64,000 nucleotides of DNA from Virgifigura sp964551315. GTDB taxonomy: Bacteria > Pseudomonadota > Alphaproteobacteria > Dongiales > Dongiaceae. The notes below the pieces were generated by a model. The model saw only the letters and a list, made by a program, of their open reading frames with translations, had not been told where the DNA came from and did no database searches. Positions within the stretch are counted from its first letter, which is position 1, and every line of letters starts with the position of its first letter. Below, piece by piece: positions 33,773 through 42,165 of this stretch. A program made the position numbers and the translations under genes. The DNA lies in contig CAZKCM010000001.1 of assembly GCA_964551315.1 (NCBI GenBank), forward strand, positions 124,001 through 188,000. The letters run 5' to 3'.

Positions 33773-34566
33773 GTGCTCGCGAGCTCCTGGGCCGCGATCG
33801 CGGCCACGGCCAGGTCGAGCCCCGGTTTCTCACCATCGCCGAGACTCCAGGCGGCGGAAAGGCCGGCATAGGCCAGAATCCACTTCAGCAGCCGCGCGCG
33901 GTCCAGCCCCGCCGCCTCCGCCACCACGGTCGCCTGGCGCGCCAGGCGCCCCGGCGCGGTCGCGACGGCCGCATCGGGGTTGCGGAAGAGGTTCGCGAAA
34001 TCGAAGGCGCGCTCGCCCACGAGACGCTTCGGGTCGATGGCGAGCCAACCGCGCGGGCCGAAATCCAGGACGTTGCCGTGATGGAGGTCGCCGTGCAGAA
34101 CGGTGACGTCCTGCGGCTGTCCCAAGAGCTCGCGCGCCGTCGCCGCGGCTTGGCTCAAAATGCCCCCGTGCCGCGCCGCGGCGGTTTCGAGGTCGCGAAA
34201 CCAGCGCGACAACGGTACGAGGTCCGGGGGTGGGCGGTCCCTCGGCGCGTGCAGCCTGGCCGCGACGGCGCAGATGATCCGGCTCGCCTCGTCGTCGCGG
34301 CCGTTTCGGGCCATCTCCGCAAGCGACGCTTCGCCCGAGGCGCGCTCCAACAGCAGGGCGTCGCCGTCATGCGCCAGCACTCGGGCCGCACCGTCCCCGC
34401 CCCACCACGTCATCAGGAGACCGCCCCACCGCTCCTCTTGCTCACGGGCGATCTTCAGCATGGCGGGCAGGTCGCCGCAACGCACGGGCAGGAGGCTGCT
34501 GCTGTGGGTGACGATGGGCGCGCCGTCCGGCACGAGGCCCCAGAGGGCGAGGTAGCGGTCGAACAT
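33769..34566 (-). CDS. APH(6)-like aminoglycoside/hydroxyurea kinase
   Basis: A 265-aa kinase-fold protein of the family that includes streptomycin 6-phosphotransferases and hydroxyurea kinases. Brenner motif VLHGDLHHGNVLDFG (catalytic Asp near residue 161), then AIDPKRLVGERAFDFAN with the metal Asp. The N-terminal lobe contains PAMLKIAREQEE with the ATP-binding Lys. Length fits the family. Chromosomal members often have unknown substrates, so resistance cannot be inferred. Convergent and overlapping by four bases with the PA2778 gene. Confidence 0.85.
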   Translation of the reverse strand: MFDRYLALWGLVPDGAPIVTHSSSLLPVRCGDLPAMLKIAREQEERWGGLLMTWWGGDGAARVLAHDGDALLLERASGEASLAEMARNGRDDEASRIICAVAARLHAPRDRPPPDLVPLSRWFRDLETAAARHGGILSQAAATARELLGQPQDVTVLHGDLHHGNVLDFGPRGWLAIDPKRLVGERAFDFANLFRNPDAAVATAPGRLARQATVVAEAAGLDRARLLKWILAYAGLSAAWSLGDGEKPGLDLAVAAIAAQELAST

Positions 34567-34775
34567 CGGACCTCCGCCATGCGAGGAGCCGCCCGAGAAG
34601 CTTCGGCGGCCGCCGGCTCAGGGTGGCACCGCGGTTCTATCGCACATGCGCAAACGTCGGCAATTTGACGTTCGTCGATGTATCGCCAGGACACGGCACG
34701 GCGCGGCTTGCCAATCGGGTGCAGTTCGGGTATTCAAGCCGCCCGCTTCGAATCTCTAACGTCGGGAGGACACAC

Positions 34776-34823
34776 ATGCCGATGACTCGTCCGCTTGTCG
34801 TTCCCGGCGCGCTCCACCGTTAG
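34776..34823 (+). CDS. Possible 15-codon leader peptide ORF
   Basis: ATG 34776 has a GGGAGGA Shine-Dalgarno five bases upstream and is followed by 14 further codons (MPMTRPLVVPGALHR) and TAG. The short frame is followed 15 nt later by a small hairpin. It may be a leader peptide for the ABC exporter gene 160 nt downstream, the truncated N-terminus of a lost gene, or chance. Confidence 0.35.
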   Translation: MPMTRPLVVPGALHR

Positions 34824-34837
34824 GTCGGACGTTCCGC

Positions 34838-34862
34838 GGGTCCCATCGGACCCTCGTCTTTT
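34838..34862 (+). terminator. Weak terminator-like hairpin after the 15-codon ORF
   Basis: GGGTCC-CATC-GGACCC followed by TCGTCTTTT. The six-bp stem is short for an intrinsic terminator, but its place between the tiny ORF and the ABC exporter gene would suit an attenuator. Confidence 0.35.
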
Positions 34863-34981
34863 CGAAGGCTTTCCATTGCTGAACTGAGCGAGCGCCTGGC
34901 GCTGCGCGGTCGTTGTTTCGTGGCGCCTCGTGCTTGCTTCGATAGGAGCCGGATCGCGCCCGTCGCGCTCCGGATCGTGTC

Positions 34982-36790
34982 ATGATCTTTCGTTTCTTTG
35001 GCGCGGGTGCAAACGCCACGCGCACGGTTCTCCGCTTCAGTGCAGAGCATTGGCGCCGCCAGTGGCGGCTCGCGCTCGGCGTCGGCGCGGCGATCGTGTT
35101 GGCCACCCTTGCCGACGTCCTCATGCCGCTCTATGCGGGGCGTCTCGTCGACGCGCTGGCGCTCGGTACCGGTGACCGCGCCTCGGCACTCGACGCCGCT
35201 CTTGGAGCATTCTACGTCATCATCGGGCTCGGCGCGGGCATGGTCGTCATGCGCCATCTCGCCTATCGCGGCATCGAGATCCTCACGCTGAGGATCATGG
35301 GCGAAGTGGCGAGGGAAGCCTTCTGGCGCGTGCAGCGCTTCTCGACCGATTGGCACGCCAACAACTTCGCCGGCTCCACGGTACGCAAGGTCACGCGCGG
35401 CCTGTGGGCGTTCGATCTCCTGAACGACACGCTCCTGCTCGCGCTCGTGCCGTCGGTCGTTATCCTCGCAGGCTCAACCGTTCTGCTCGGCTTGCATTGG
35501 CCGTTGATGGGCCTCGTCGTGGCCCTGGGCATGATCGCCTACATCGCGATGACGCTGACGCTGTCGCTTGCCTATGTCGGACCCGCGGCGGCCCTTTCGA
35601 ACCTCTGGGACACGCGCATGGGCGGCGCGATCGCGGACGCGATCGGCTGCAATGCCGTGGTCAAGGCCTTCGGTGCGGAGGCACGAGAGGACCAGCGCCT
35701 CGCCCGCGTCATCGAGAAGTGGCGGAGCCGAACGCGGCGCGCCTGGATGCGCGGCACCCGCAACGGCACGACGCAGAACCTGGTCCTCCTGGGCTTGCGC
35801 GCGGCCGTCATCGGCACGGCCCTGTGGCTATGGGGCAAAGGCCGCGCCACGCCGGGCGATCTGACCTACGTGCTCACGACCTACTTCGTCATACACGGTT
35901 ATCTGCGCGACATCGGCATGCATGTCCGCAACCTGCAGCGCTCGATCAACGACATGGAGGAGCTGGTCGCTATCCACGCCGAGCCGCTGGGCATCGAGGA
36001 TCGCCCGGGCGCCCGCCCGATCGCCATCCGCAAGGGACGGGTCGTTTTCGAGCGGGTGACGTTCCATTACGCCGGGCATGTGGCGCCGCTCTATCGGGGC
36101 CTGTCGGTCACGATCCGGGCCGGCGAGAAGGTCGGCCTCGTCGGTCATTCGGGCTCGGGCAAGACGACGTTCGCGAAGCTGATCCAGCGCCTTTACGACG
36201 TGACCGACGGGCGCATCCTGATCGACGGTCAGGACATCGCCGAGGCGGCGCAGGCGAGCCTGCGCGCGCAGGTCGCGGTGGTCCAGCAAGAGCCGGTCCT
36301 GTTCCATCGCACGCTTGCCGAGAACATCGCCTATGCGCGGCCCGGTGCCTCGATGAGGGAGATCGAGCATGCGGCGCGACTCGCCAATGCGCACGACTTC
36401 ATCACCAGGCTGCCGAAAGGCTACATGACCCTGGTCGGCGAGCGGGGCGTCAAGCTCTCCGGGGGCGAACGCCAGCGCGTGGCGCTGGCACGGGCCTTCC
36501 TGGCCGATGCGCGGATCCTGATCCTGGACGAGGCGACGTCGAGCCTCGACTCCCGCTCGGAGGCGCTGATCCAGGAGGCGATCGAACGGCTGATGACAGG
36601 GCGAACGGCGATCGTGATCGCCCATCGCCTGTCGACCGTGCGCAGCCTCGACCGGATCCTCGTCTTCGACCGCGGCCGGATCGCCGAGGAAGGCGATCAC
36701 GCCGAGCTCATGCGCCGGAAGGGCGGTCTCTATCGTGAGCTGTTCGAGCATCAGACGGCGGGGCTCGTAGACCAACGCATGGCAGGATGA
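34982..36790 (+). CDS. ABC exporter (fused membrane and ATPase domains, MsbA/Atm1-like layout)
   Basis: A 602-aa half-transporter. Residues 30-310 form a six-helix exporter membrane domain; residues 345-590 the ATPase: Walker A GHSGSGKTTF, Q-loop VVQQEPVLFHRTLAENI, signature LSGGERQRVAL, Walker B ILILDEATSSLD, H-loop IAHRLSTV. It would work as a homodimer exporting a lipid, peptide or thiol compound. The phrase GYMTLVGERGVKLSGGERQR matches peptide/lipid exporters. The start ATG 34982 has no good Shine-Dalgarno. A 25-codon ORF and a dioxygenase gene follow on the same strand. Confidence 0.9.
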   Translation: MIFRFFGAGANATRTVLRFSAEHWRRQWRLALGVGAAIVLATLADVLMPLYAGRLVDALALGTGDRASALDAALGAFYVIIGLGAGMVVMRHLAYRGIEILTLRIMGEVAREAFWRVQRFSTDWHANNFAGSTVRKVTRGLWAFDLLNDTLLLALVPSVVILAGSTVLLGLHWPLMGLVVALGMIAYIAMTLTLSLAYVGPAAALSNLWDTRMGGAIADAIGCNAVVKAFGAEAREDQRLARVIEKWRSRTRRAWMRGTRNGTTQNLVLLGLRAAVIGTALWLWGKGRATPGDLTYVLTTYFVIHGYLRDIGMHVRNLQRSINDMEELVAIHAEPLGIEDRPGARPIAIRKGRVVFERVTFHYAGHVAPLYRGLSVTIRAGEKVGLVGHSGSGKTTFAKLIQRLYDVTDGRILIDGQDIAEAAQASLRAQVAVVQQEPVLFHRTLAENIAYARPGASMREIEHAARLANAHDFITRLPKGYMTLVGERGVKLSGGERQRVALARAFLADARILILDEATSSLDSRSEALIQEAIERLMTGRTAIVIAHRLSTVRSLDRILVFDRGRIAEEGDHAELMRRKGGLYRELFEHQTAGLVDQRMAG

Positions 36791-36858
36791 GACCGTGGCG
36801 ACGCATTTGTTCCTGCCGGACCCGTTCCTGCCCAACCCCGAGAAGGAGGTTCGACACC

Positions 36859-36936
36859 ATGCTCGACGTGCCGTCGATGGATGCGATCTTCCTGGACGCG
36901 ATGATCGGGATTCCCGCAACGCCCTTCCGACGATAG
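36859..36936 (+). CDS. 25-codon small ORF before the PhyH-type gene
   Basis: ATG 36859 is preceded by GAGAAGGAGG, close to a perfect anti-16S match with nine bases spacing, and encodes 25 residues starting MLDVPSMDAIFLDAM and ending ATPFRR. The stop is 10 nt from the next gene's ATG, whose AGGAGG site overlaps the ORF's end. This suggests coupled translation. Unknown function: leader peptide or tiny protein. Confidence 0.45.
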   Translation: MLDVPSMDAIFLDAMIGIPATPFRR

Positions 36937-36946
36937 GAGGCCGGCC

Positions 36947-37756
36947 ATGAACCCGGAAAGCAGCGAAAGCCCGCGCGGGCTGAGCGACGCGCAGGTTCGG
37001 CGATTCATCCGGGACGGATTCGTGCGGATCGACGGGGCCTTCCCGCGCGAGGTCGCGGAAGAAGGCCGCGCGATCCTCTGGCGGGACACCGGATGCGATC
37101 CGGACGACCCGACAACGTGGACGAAACCGGTGATCCGGCTTGGCATGTATGGGCAAGAGCCATTCGTCAAGGCCGCCAACACGCCAACCCTCCACGAGGC
37201 CTTCGACCGGCTGGTCGGGCGCGGGCGCTGGCTTCCCCGCGGGAACCTCGGGACGTTTCCGGTGCGGTTTCCGTCCCCCGACGATCCGGGCGACGCCGGC
37301 TGGCACATCGACATGAGCTTCGGCACCGAAACCTCCGACTTTCTCTCCTGGCGGGCAAACGTTGCCTCAAAGGGGCGGGCGTTGCTGATGCTGTTTCTCT
37401 TTTCCGATGTTGGGGAGGACGACGCGCCGACCCGCATCCGCGCCGGATCGCATATCGACATCGCAAGGAGGCTCGCCCCGGCGGGCGAAGACGGCCTGTC
37501 GCTGCGGGAACTGGCCGCAAACGACTTTGCGGAGACGGCCGGACGGCCGGAGATCCTGGCGACGGGAGAGGCCGGAACGGTCTATCTGTGCCATCCCTTT
37601 CTCGTGCATGCGGCGCAGCCCCATCGGGGCACGCGGCCGCGCTTCCTGGCCCAGCCGCCGCTGCTTCCGGCCGCGCCCTTCGTGCTGGACCGGGAGGACG
37701 GCGACTTCTCTCCCGTCGAGCAGGCCATCAAGGACGCCCTGCGGGACGCTTCCTGA
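36947..37756 (+). CDS. Phytanoyl-CoA dioxygenase (PhyH) family protein
   Basis: A 269-aa Fe(II)/2-oxoglutarate-dependent oxygenase of the PhyH type. The iron triad is visible: GWHIDMSFG (His and Asp near residues 124-126) and the distal His in CHPFLVHAAQPHRG, with the 2-oxoglutarate Arg in TRPRF. N-terminal RRFIRDGFVRIDGAFP is the usual family start. It hydroxylates an aliphatic C-H of unknown substrate. ATG 36947 has an AGGAGG site seven bases upstream. Convergent with the FGGY kinase gene. Confidence 0.88.
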   Translation: MNPESSESPRGLSDAQVRRFIRDGFVRIDGAFPREVAEEGRAILWRDTGCDPDDPTTWTKPVIRLGMYGQEPFVKAANTPTLHEAFDRLVGRGRWLPRGNLGTFPVRFPSPDDPGDAGWHIDMSFGTETSDFLSWRANVASKGRALLMLFLFSDVGEDDAPTRIRAGSHIDIARRLAPAGEDGLSLRELAANDFAETAGRPEILATGEAGTVYLCHPFLVHAAQPHRGTRPRFLAQPPLLPAAPFVLDREDGDFSPVEQAIKDALRDAS

Positions 37757-37788
37757 CGCCCGATCGGACGGCCGACGCGGCGTCTCCG

Positions 37789-39246
37789 TCAGGCGCGCCA
37801 GCCGCGGCAGCGCGCGACGGCGGCGCGGAAGCGGTCGTGGGCGGCGGCGGAGAGCGGCCGCTCCGGCTCGATCACGCGCGCGGGCGGCGGCGCGGGCGGC
37901 AGGTCGTCGAGACCGCAGAGCCCGGCGCCGATGAGGGCGAGCTGCGCGGTGCCGAGGCCGGTCAGCTCGGCGGTCGCCGGGACGGTGAGCGGGCGCCCCA
38001 GCGCGTCGGCGAGGAAGGCGCAGAAATAACGGTTCCGGCTGAGGCCGCCGTCGATCGACACCGCTTCGTCGAGCGGGACCAGCCCGGCCATGGCCGCCAG
38101 CACCTCGGCCGAGCGCAGGGCCACGCCCTCCAGCACCGCCTGGCAGAGGTCCTCGCGCGTGGTCTCCAGCCCGATGCCGAGCCACATCCCGGCGGCGCCG
38201 CGATCCCAATGCGGGCAGGCGAGGCCCGAGAGCGCGGGCACGAAGACGAGGCCGCGCTCGATCGCCGGCGGCGCGTCGAAACCGTCGATCGACTCGAAGC
38301 GCTCGAACAGCCCGATCTGCCTCGCCCAGTTGACGGCGGAGGCCGCGTTGTAGACGCCGCCGTCCAGCGCGTAGGTCGCGGGGCCGTCGCCGATGCGCCA
38401 GGCGAGCGTCGGCAGCAGGCCCCGGCCCGGGTCGCTCAGCGGCCGCTCGCCGGTGACCACCAGAGCGAAGGCGCCGGTGCCGAAGGTGATCTTGGCCTGG
38501 CCCGGCCGGCGGCGGCCGTGGCCGAACAGCGCCGCCTGCTGATCGACGACGCTTGCCGTCAGCAAGAGCTCGCGCCCGCTTTGCGCCGAGGTCGGGCGGC
38601 GGACCGGCGCGAAGACGCCGGCCGTGGGACGGATCTCGGGCAGCGCCTCGATCGGCACGCCGAAGAGGCGGCAGAGCTCCGGGTCCCACTGCCGGGTCGC
38701 GAGATTCATCAGGCTTGTGCGCGAGGCCGTCGTCGCGTCGGTCGCGTAGAGGCCGGTCAGCCGATCGAGGAAGAAGGCATCGCTGGTGCCGAGGCGCAGG
38801 CGCCCGCGCCGCAGCAGGTCGCGCGCCTCCTCAACATGGTCGAGGAACCAGCGCAGCTTGGACGCGGAGAAGTAGGGATCGAGCGGCAGCCCCGCGCGGC
38901 TGAGCGTCAGCTCTTCGGCGCCTTCCGCCTTCAGGCGGTCGATCCGGTCCTGCGTGCGGCCGTCCTGCCAGACGATGGCGTTGTGGATCGGCCGCCCGGT
39001 CGCGGCGTCCCAGGCGACGACGGTCTCCCCCTGGTTGGCGAGGCCCACGGCAACGTCCCCATCCCCGGCGAGGTCGAGGCAGGCGGCGACGTGGGACAGC
39101 AGCTCCTCGGGGTCGTGCTCGACCCAGCCCGGCCTCGGGAAGATCTGCCGGTGCTCGAACCCGCCGAGCGTCGCGAAGCGGCCGTCCCGGTCCAGTCGGT
39201 GCGCCTTGGTGCCCGTCGTGCCCTGATCGACGGCCAGGACGCTCAC
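37789..39246 (-). CDS. FGGY-family carbohydrate kinase, glycerol-kinase-like
   Basis: A 485-aa FGGY kinase with N-terminal AVDQGTTGTKAHRLD (phosphate loop), EHRQIFPRPGWVEHDPEELL and NAIVWQDGRTQ as in glycerol kinase, DATTASRTSLMNLATRQWDP with the catalytic-base Asp expected near the TGLYATDATTAS stretch, and the C-terminal IDGGLSRNRYFCAFLADALG. It phosphorylates a polyol, glycerol being the closest known case. GTG 39246 overlaps the stop of the upstream permease (GTGA). It is the last gene of the transporter operon controlled, by inference, through the dyad at 43455. Confidence 0.87.
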   Translation of the reverse strand: MSVLAVDQGTTGTKAHRLDRDGRFATLGGFEHRQIFPRPGWVEHDPEELLSHVAACLDLAGDGDVAVGLANQGETVVAWDAATGRPIHNAIVWQDGRTQDRIDRLKAEGAEELTLSRAGLPLDPYFSASKLRWFLDHVEEARDLLRRGRLRLGTSDAFFLDRLTGLYATDATTASRTSLMNLATRQWDPELCRLFGVPIEALPEIRPTAGVFAPVRRPTSAQSGRELLLTASVVDQQAALFGHGRRRPGQAKITFGTGAFALVVTGERPLSDPGRGLLPTLAWRIGDGPATYALDGGVYNAASAVNWARQIGLFERFESIDGFDAPPAIERGLVFVPALSGLACPHWDRGAAGMWLGIGLETTREDLCQAVLEGVALRSAEVLAAMAGLVPLDEAVSIDGGLSRNRYFCAFLADALGRPLTVPATAELTGLGTAQLALIGAGLCGLDDLPPAPPPARVIEPERPLSAAAHDRFRAAVARCRGWRA

Positions 39247-40061
39247 GACTCGCGCGCCCCGAACCGCACCAGACCCGTCCGCGCCAGGAAGTAGAGAATG
39301 ATGAGGATCAGGAAGACGAAAGCGTTGACGATCGAGGCGAGGGCGTAGAGCTCGGGCTTGATGCCGTGGCGCAAGGTGCCCCAGGCGATGGTCGGGAGAG
39401 TCGGGATGGCACCGAGATTGTAGAAGGAGATCTCGAGGTTGTTGAACGCCAGGATGAAGCTCACCAGGAAGGCGCCGAGGAGCGCCGGCCAGATGTTCGG
39501 CAGCGTCACCTCCCAGAAGCAGCGCAGCGGCCGCGCGCCGAACACCATCGCCGCCTCGTCGAGCCGCCAGTCGTAGCGGACGAGCTGCGCCAGGATCACC
39601 AGAAAGGCGAAGGAGATGCCGTAGGTGCTGTTGGCGAGGACGGCCGAGATGAGGTTGCCCGGCAGGCCCAGGACGTTGCGGTAGAACATGAGCGACGAGA
39701 TGCCGATCAGCACATGCGCAACGAAGAGCGGCGCGAGATAGACGAGCGCCATCACCCCGCGCCACCGGACCGGGTATTTCAGCAGGCCGACCGCGGCGAA
39801 GCCCGCGAAGAGCGTCGAGATCAGGCCGCTGCCGAGCCCGAGGACGAGGCTGTTGATGAGCCCCTCGTGGAAGTCGCTCATGATCCGCAGCCGGTCGTAC
39901 CACTCCCAGGTGAATTCGGGCGGGAAGGGCCAGACGCTGTTCTCGGTGACGGAGAGATAGGCGATGTAGAAGATCGGAAAGTAGAGGAACAGGTAGAGCA
40001 GCAGCAGCATCGCCGTCTGCAGCGAGATGAAGGCGCGCTCTCCGGGATTGACTGCCGCCAT
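39243..40061 (-). CDS. ABC permease, PotC-like
   Basis: A 272-aa permease with about six hydrophobic segments. The EAA loop is DEAAMVFGARPLRCFWEVTLPNIWPALLGAF, near residues 175-205. The partner permease gene ends 11 nt upstream. N-terminal LLLYLFLYFPIFYIAYLSVTE is the usual first helix of the PotC/YdcV group. With the neighbouring permease it makes a heterodimeric channel. Confidence 0.9.
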   Translation of the reverse strand: MAAVNPGERAFISLQTAMLLLLYLFLYFPIFYIAYLSVTENSVWPFPPEFTWEWYDRLRIMSDFHEGLINSLVLGLGSGLISTLFAGFAAVGLLKYPVRWRGVMALVYLAPLFVAHVLIGISSLMFYRNVLGLPGNLISAVLANSTYGISFAFLVILAQLVRYDWRLDEAAMVFGARPLRCFWEVTLPNIWPALLGAFLVSFILAFNNLEISFYNLGAIPTLPTIAWGTLRHGIKPELYALASIVNAFVFLILIILYFLARTGLVRFGARES

Positions 40062-40072
40062 GGCCTACGCGC

Positions 40073-40969
40073 TCATTCGTCCGCGCCGGTGAAGCCGCCG
40101 CGGCGCAGGTTCACCGTGCGCCAGAGGGCGGCGATGAAGATCAGCGAGATCAGGAACAGCACCACGCCCATGGCGGAGCCGAACGCCCAGGTGCCGGTCG
40201 CGCCGAACTGGTGCTGGAGGATGTTGCCGAACATCGCCCCGTTCGGGCCGCCGAGGAACTGCGGCGTGGTGGTCGCGGCCAGGGTGGGGACGAACACCAG
40301 GACGATGCCGATGGCCGTACCGATCCAGTTGAGCGGCCAGGTCACCTCGAGGAAGGCGCGCCAGGGCCGCGCGCCGCAGACCTTCGCCACCTCGAGCAGA
40401 TCGAAGTTGAAGTTGAGCAGCGACAGGTAGATCGCCAGCACCATGAACGGGATCCAGAGATAGACGAGGCCGATCGCGGTCGCGACCTTCGAGTACATCA
40501 GCGCCTCGATCGGCGCGAAGCCGAAGGTGGTGAGCGCCATGTTGATGAGCCCGATCGGCCCCAGGATGTGCTGGATCGCGGTCACGCGCAGGATAATGCC
40601 GGTGAGAAACGGCGCCGCGGTCAGCAGCACCAGCACCAGGCGATATCGTCCGCCGTGCTTGGCGATCAGGTAGGCGACCGGATAGGCGTAGATCAGGCAG
40701 ACGAGCGACACCGCGAGCGCCATCGCAACCGAGCGCCCGAGAAAGACCAGATAGGTGCGGTCGGTCAGCAGGGTCCGGTAGTTGTCGATGTTCCAGTCGG
40801 CGATCAGCGCGTAGCTCTCGGTCCGCCAGAAGCTGAACAGGACGATCGAGAGCAGCGGAAGGATCAGGAACAGCAGGATGAACAGGGCGCCGGGCACCAT
40901 GGCGGCCGCGGCGCGAACCTGCGGATTGCGCCGGAAGCGATAGAGGCCGTCCGTTGCGGCGACGGCCAT
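40073..40969 (-). CDS. ABC permease, PotB-like
   Basis: A 298-aa permease with a short cytoplasmic N-terminus, about six membrane helices and the EAA loop LEVAKVCGARPWRAFLEVTWPLNWIG (about residues 210-235). Its start is one base from the ATPase stop, so the two are tightly coupled. It is the PotB/YdcU-type half of the channel. Confidence 0.9.
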   Translation of the reverse strand: MAVAATDGLYRFRRNPQVRAAAAMVPGALFILLFLILPLLSIVLFSFWRTESYALIADWNIDNYRTLLTDRTYLVFLGRSVAMALAVSLVCLIYAYPVAYLIAKHGGRYRLVLVLLTAAPFLTGIILRVTAIQHILGPIGLINMALTTFGFAPIEALMYSKVATAIGLVYLWIPFMVLAIYLSLLNFNFDLLEVAKVCGARPWRAFLEVTWPLNWIGTAIGIVLVFVPTLAATTTPQFLGGPNGAMFGNILQHQFGATGTWAFGSAMGVVLFLISLIFIAALWRTVNLRRGGFTGADE

Positions 40970-40970
40970 G

Positions 40971-42068
40971 TCACGCCTCCTCGGCCGGGAAGGCGTCGCC
41001 GGCCTCGACCGGCCAGCTCAGCGTCACCGGCCTGTCCTTGCCGAGCCCGGCGAGGTCGGGTGCGCCGCTCACCGTCAGCCCCAGACCGTTCGGCAGATCG
41101 ACCAGATAATCCGCGTACTGACCCTTGAAGATCACGTCGCGCAGCGTGCCGGCGACACGGTTGTCGCCGGCTGCTTCCGCATCCGCGGCGTCTTCGCCTG
41201 GCACGATCCGAATCCGCTCGCTCTTCAGAAAATACTCGATGGCGGTTCCGGTCGCCGCGCCGGGCGGCGGCACCACGGCAAGGCGCAGGCCGTTGCAGTC
41301 GAGCGTGCCGCGCCCGCCGTCGAGCGCGACGAGGCGCCCCGAGAGGCGGTTGGCGAAGCCGACGAAGGAGGCGACGAAGCGCGTCGCCGGCCGGACGTAG
41401 ACCTCCAGCTTCGGCCCCACCTGCTCGAATCGGCCGCGATGCATCACCGCCATGCGGTCGCTCATCGTCAGCGCCTCTTCCTGGTTGTGCGTGACGTAGA
41501 CGAATGGGATGCCGAGTTCCACCTGAAAGCGGCGGACCTCGACCTCCATTTCCTTGCGAAGCTCGCGGTCCAGGTTGGCGAGCGGCTCGTCGAGCAGCAG
41601 CAGGGCCGGCCGCGCCACCAGCCCGCGGGCGAGCGCCACCCGCTGCTTCTGGCCGCCCGAGAGCTGGTGCGGGTAGCGGCCCTCGAGCCCGTCGAGGCGG
41701 ACCAGCTTCAGGGCCCAGTGGAGCTGCTCCAGCCGCTCCGCCGGGGGGACGTTCTGCATCTTGAGCGGGAAGGCCACGTTCTCGGCAACGGTCTTGTGCG
41801 GGAACAGCAGGAAGTCCTGAAACACCATGCCGATGCCGCGCTCATAGGGCGGCAGCAGCGTGACGTCCCGGCCGGCGATGACGACGCGACCGCGGTCCGG
41901 CGTCTCCAGTCCAGCGATGATCCGCAGCAGCGTCGTCTTGCCCGAGCCGCTGGGACCCAGCAGCGAGAAGAACTCGCCCGCCTCGACCGCCAAGTCAACG
42001 CGATCCACCGCGGTTACCGAACCGAACCGCTTCTCGATGCCTTCAAGTTTCAGGACCGCGTCGCTCAT
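40971..42068 (-). CDS. ABC ATPase, PotA/UgpC-like with C-terminal TOBE domain
   Basis: A 365-aa ABC ATPase: Walker A GPSGSGKTT, Q-loop FQDFLLFPHKTVAENV, signature LSGGQKQRVALARG, Walker B LLLLDEPLANLD, H-loop VTHNQEEAL. Residues 240-365 form the regulatory TOBE domain (TRFVASFVGFANRLSGR). It energises the polyamine/sulfate-type importer whose binding protein lies upstream across a hairpin at 42102-42129. Confidence 0.92.
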   Translation of the reverse strand: MSDAVLKLEGIEKRFGSVTAVDRVDLAVEAGEFFSLLGPSGSGKTTLLRIIAGLETPDRGRVVIAGRDVTLLPPYERGIGMVFQDFLLFPHKTVAENVAFPLKMQNVPPAERLEQLHWALKLVRLDGLEGRYPHQLSGGQKQRVALARGLVARPALLLLDEPLANLDRELRKEMEVEVRRFQVELGIPFVYVTHNQEEALTMSDRMAVMHRGRFEQVGPKLEVYVRPATRFVASFVGFANRLSGRLVALDGGRGTLDCNGLRLAVVPPPGAATGTAIEYFLKSERIRIVPGEDAADAEAAGDNRVAGTLRDVIFKGQYADYLVDLPNGLGLTVSGAPDLAGLGKDRPVTLSWPVEAGDAFPAEEA

Positions 42069-42101
42069 TACCCTTGATCATGCAGCAAACGGAAAAGGAA
42101 C

Positions 42102-42129
42102 GGGAGCGCCCGATTGCCCGGGCGCCCCC
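42102..42129 (-). terminator. Intercistronic hairpin between binding-protein and ATPase genes
   Basis: On the minus strand, an 11-base arm GGGGGCGCCCG pairs imperfectly (one mismatch) with CGGGCGCTCCC across a six-base loop, then GTTCCTTTTCC. Such stems after binding-protein genes usually reduce downstream expression and protect the upstream mRNA. Confidence 0.6.
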
Positions 42130-42165
42130 GGAAGGACAGTTGGGAGGAGACCGATTGCGTGCGGC

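Noticed and set aside
33769..34566. An antibiotic-resistance island around the APH(6)-like kinase.
   Set aside because: Neighbours are ordinary chromosomal genes, no insertion sequence, integrase or composition change is visible, and chromosomal kinases of this family often have other roles.
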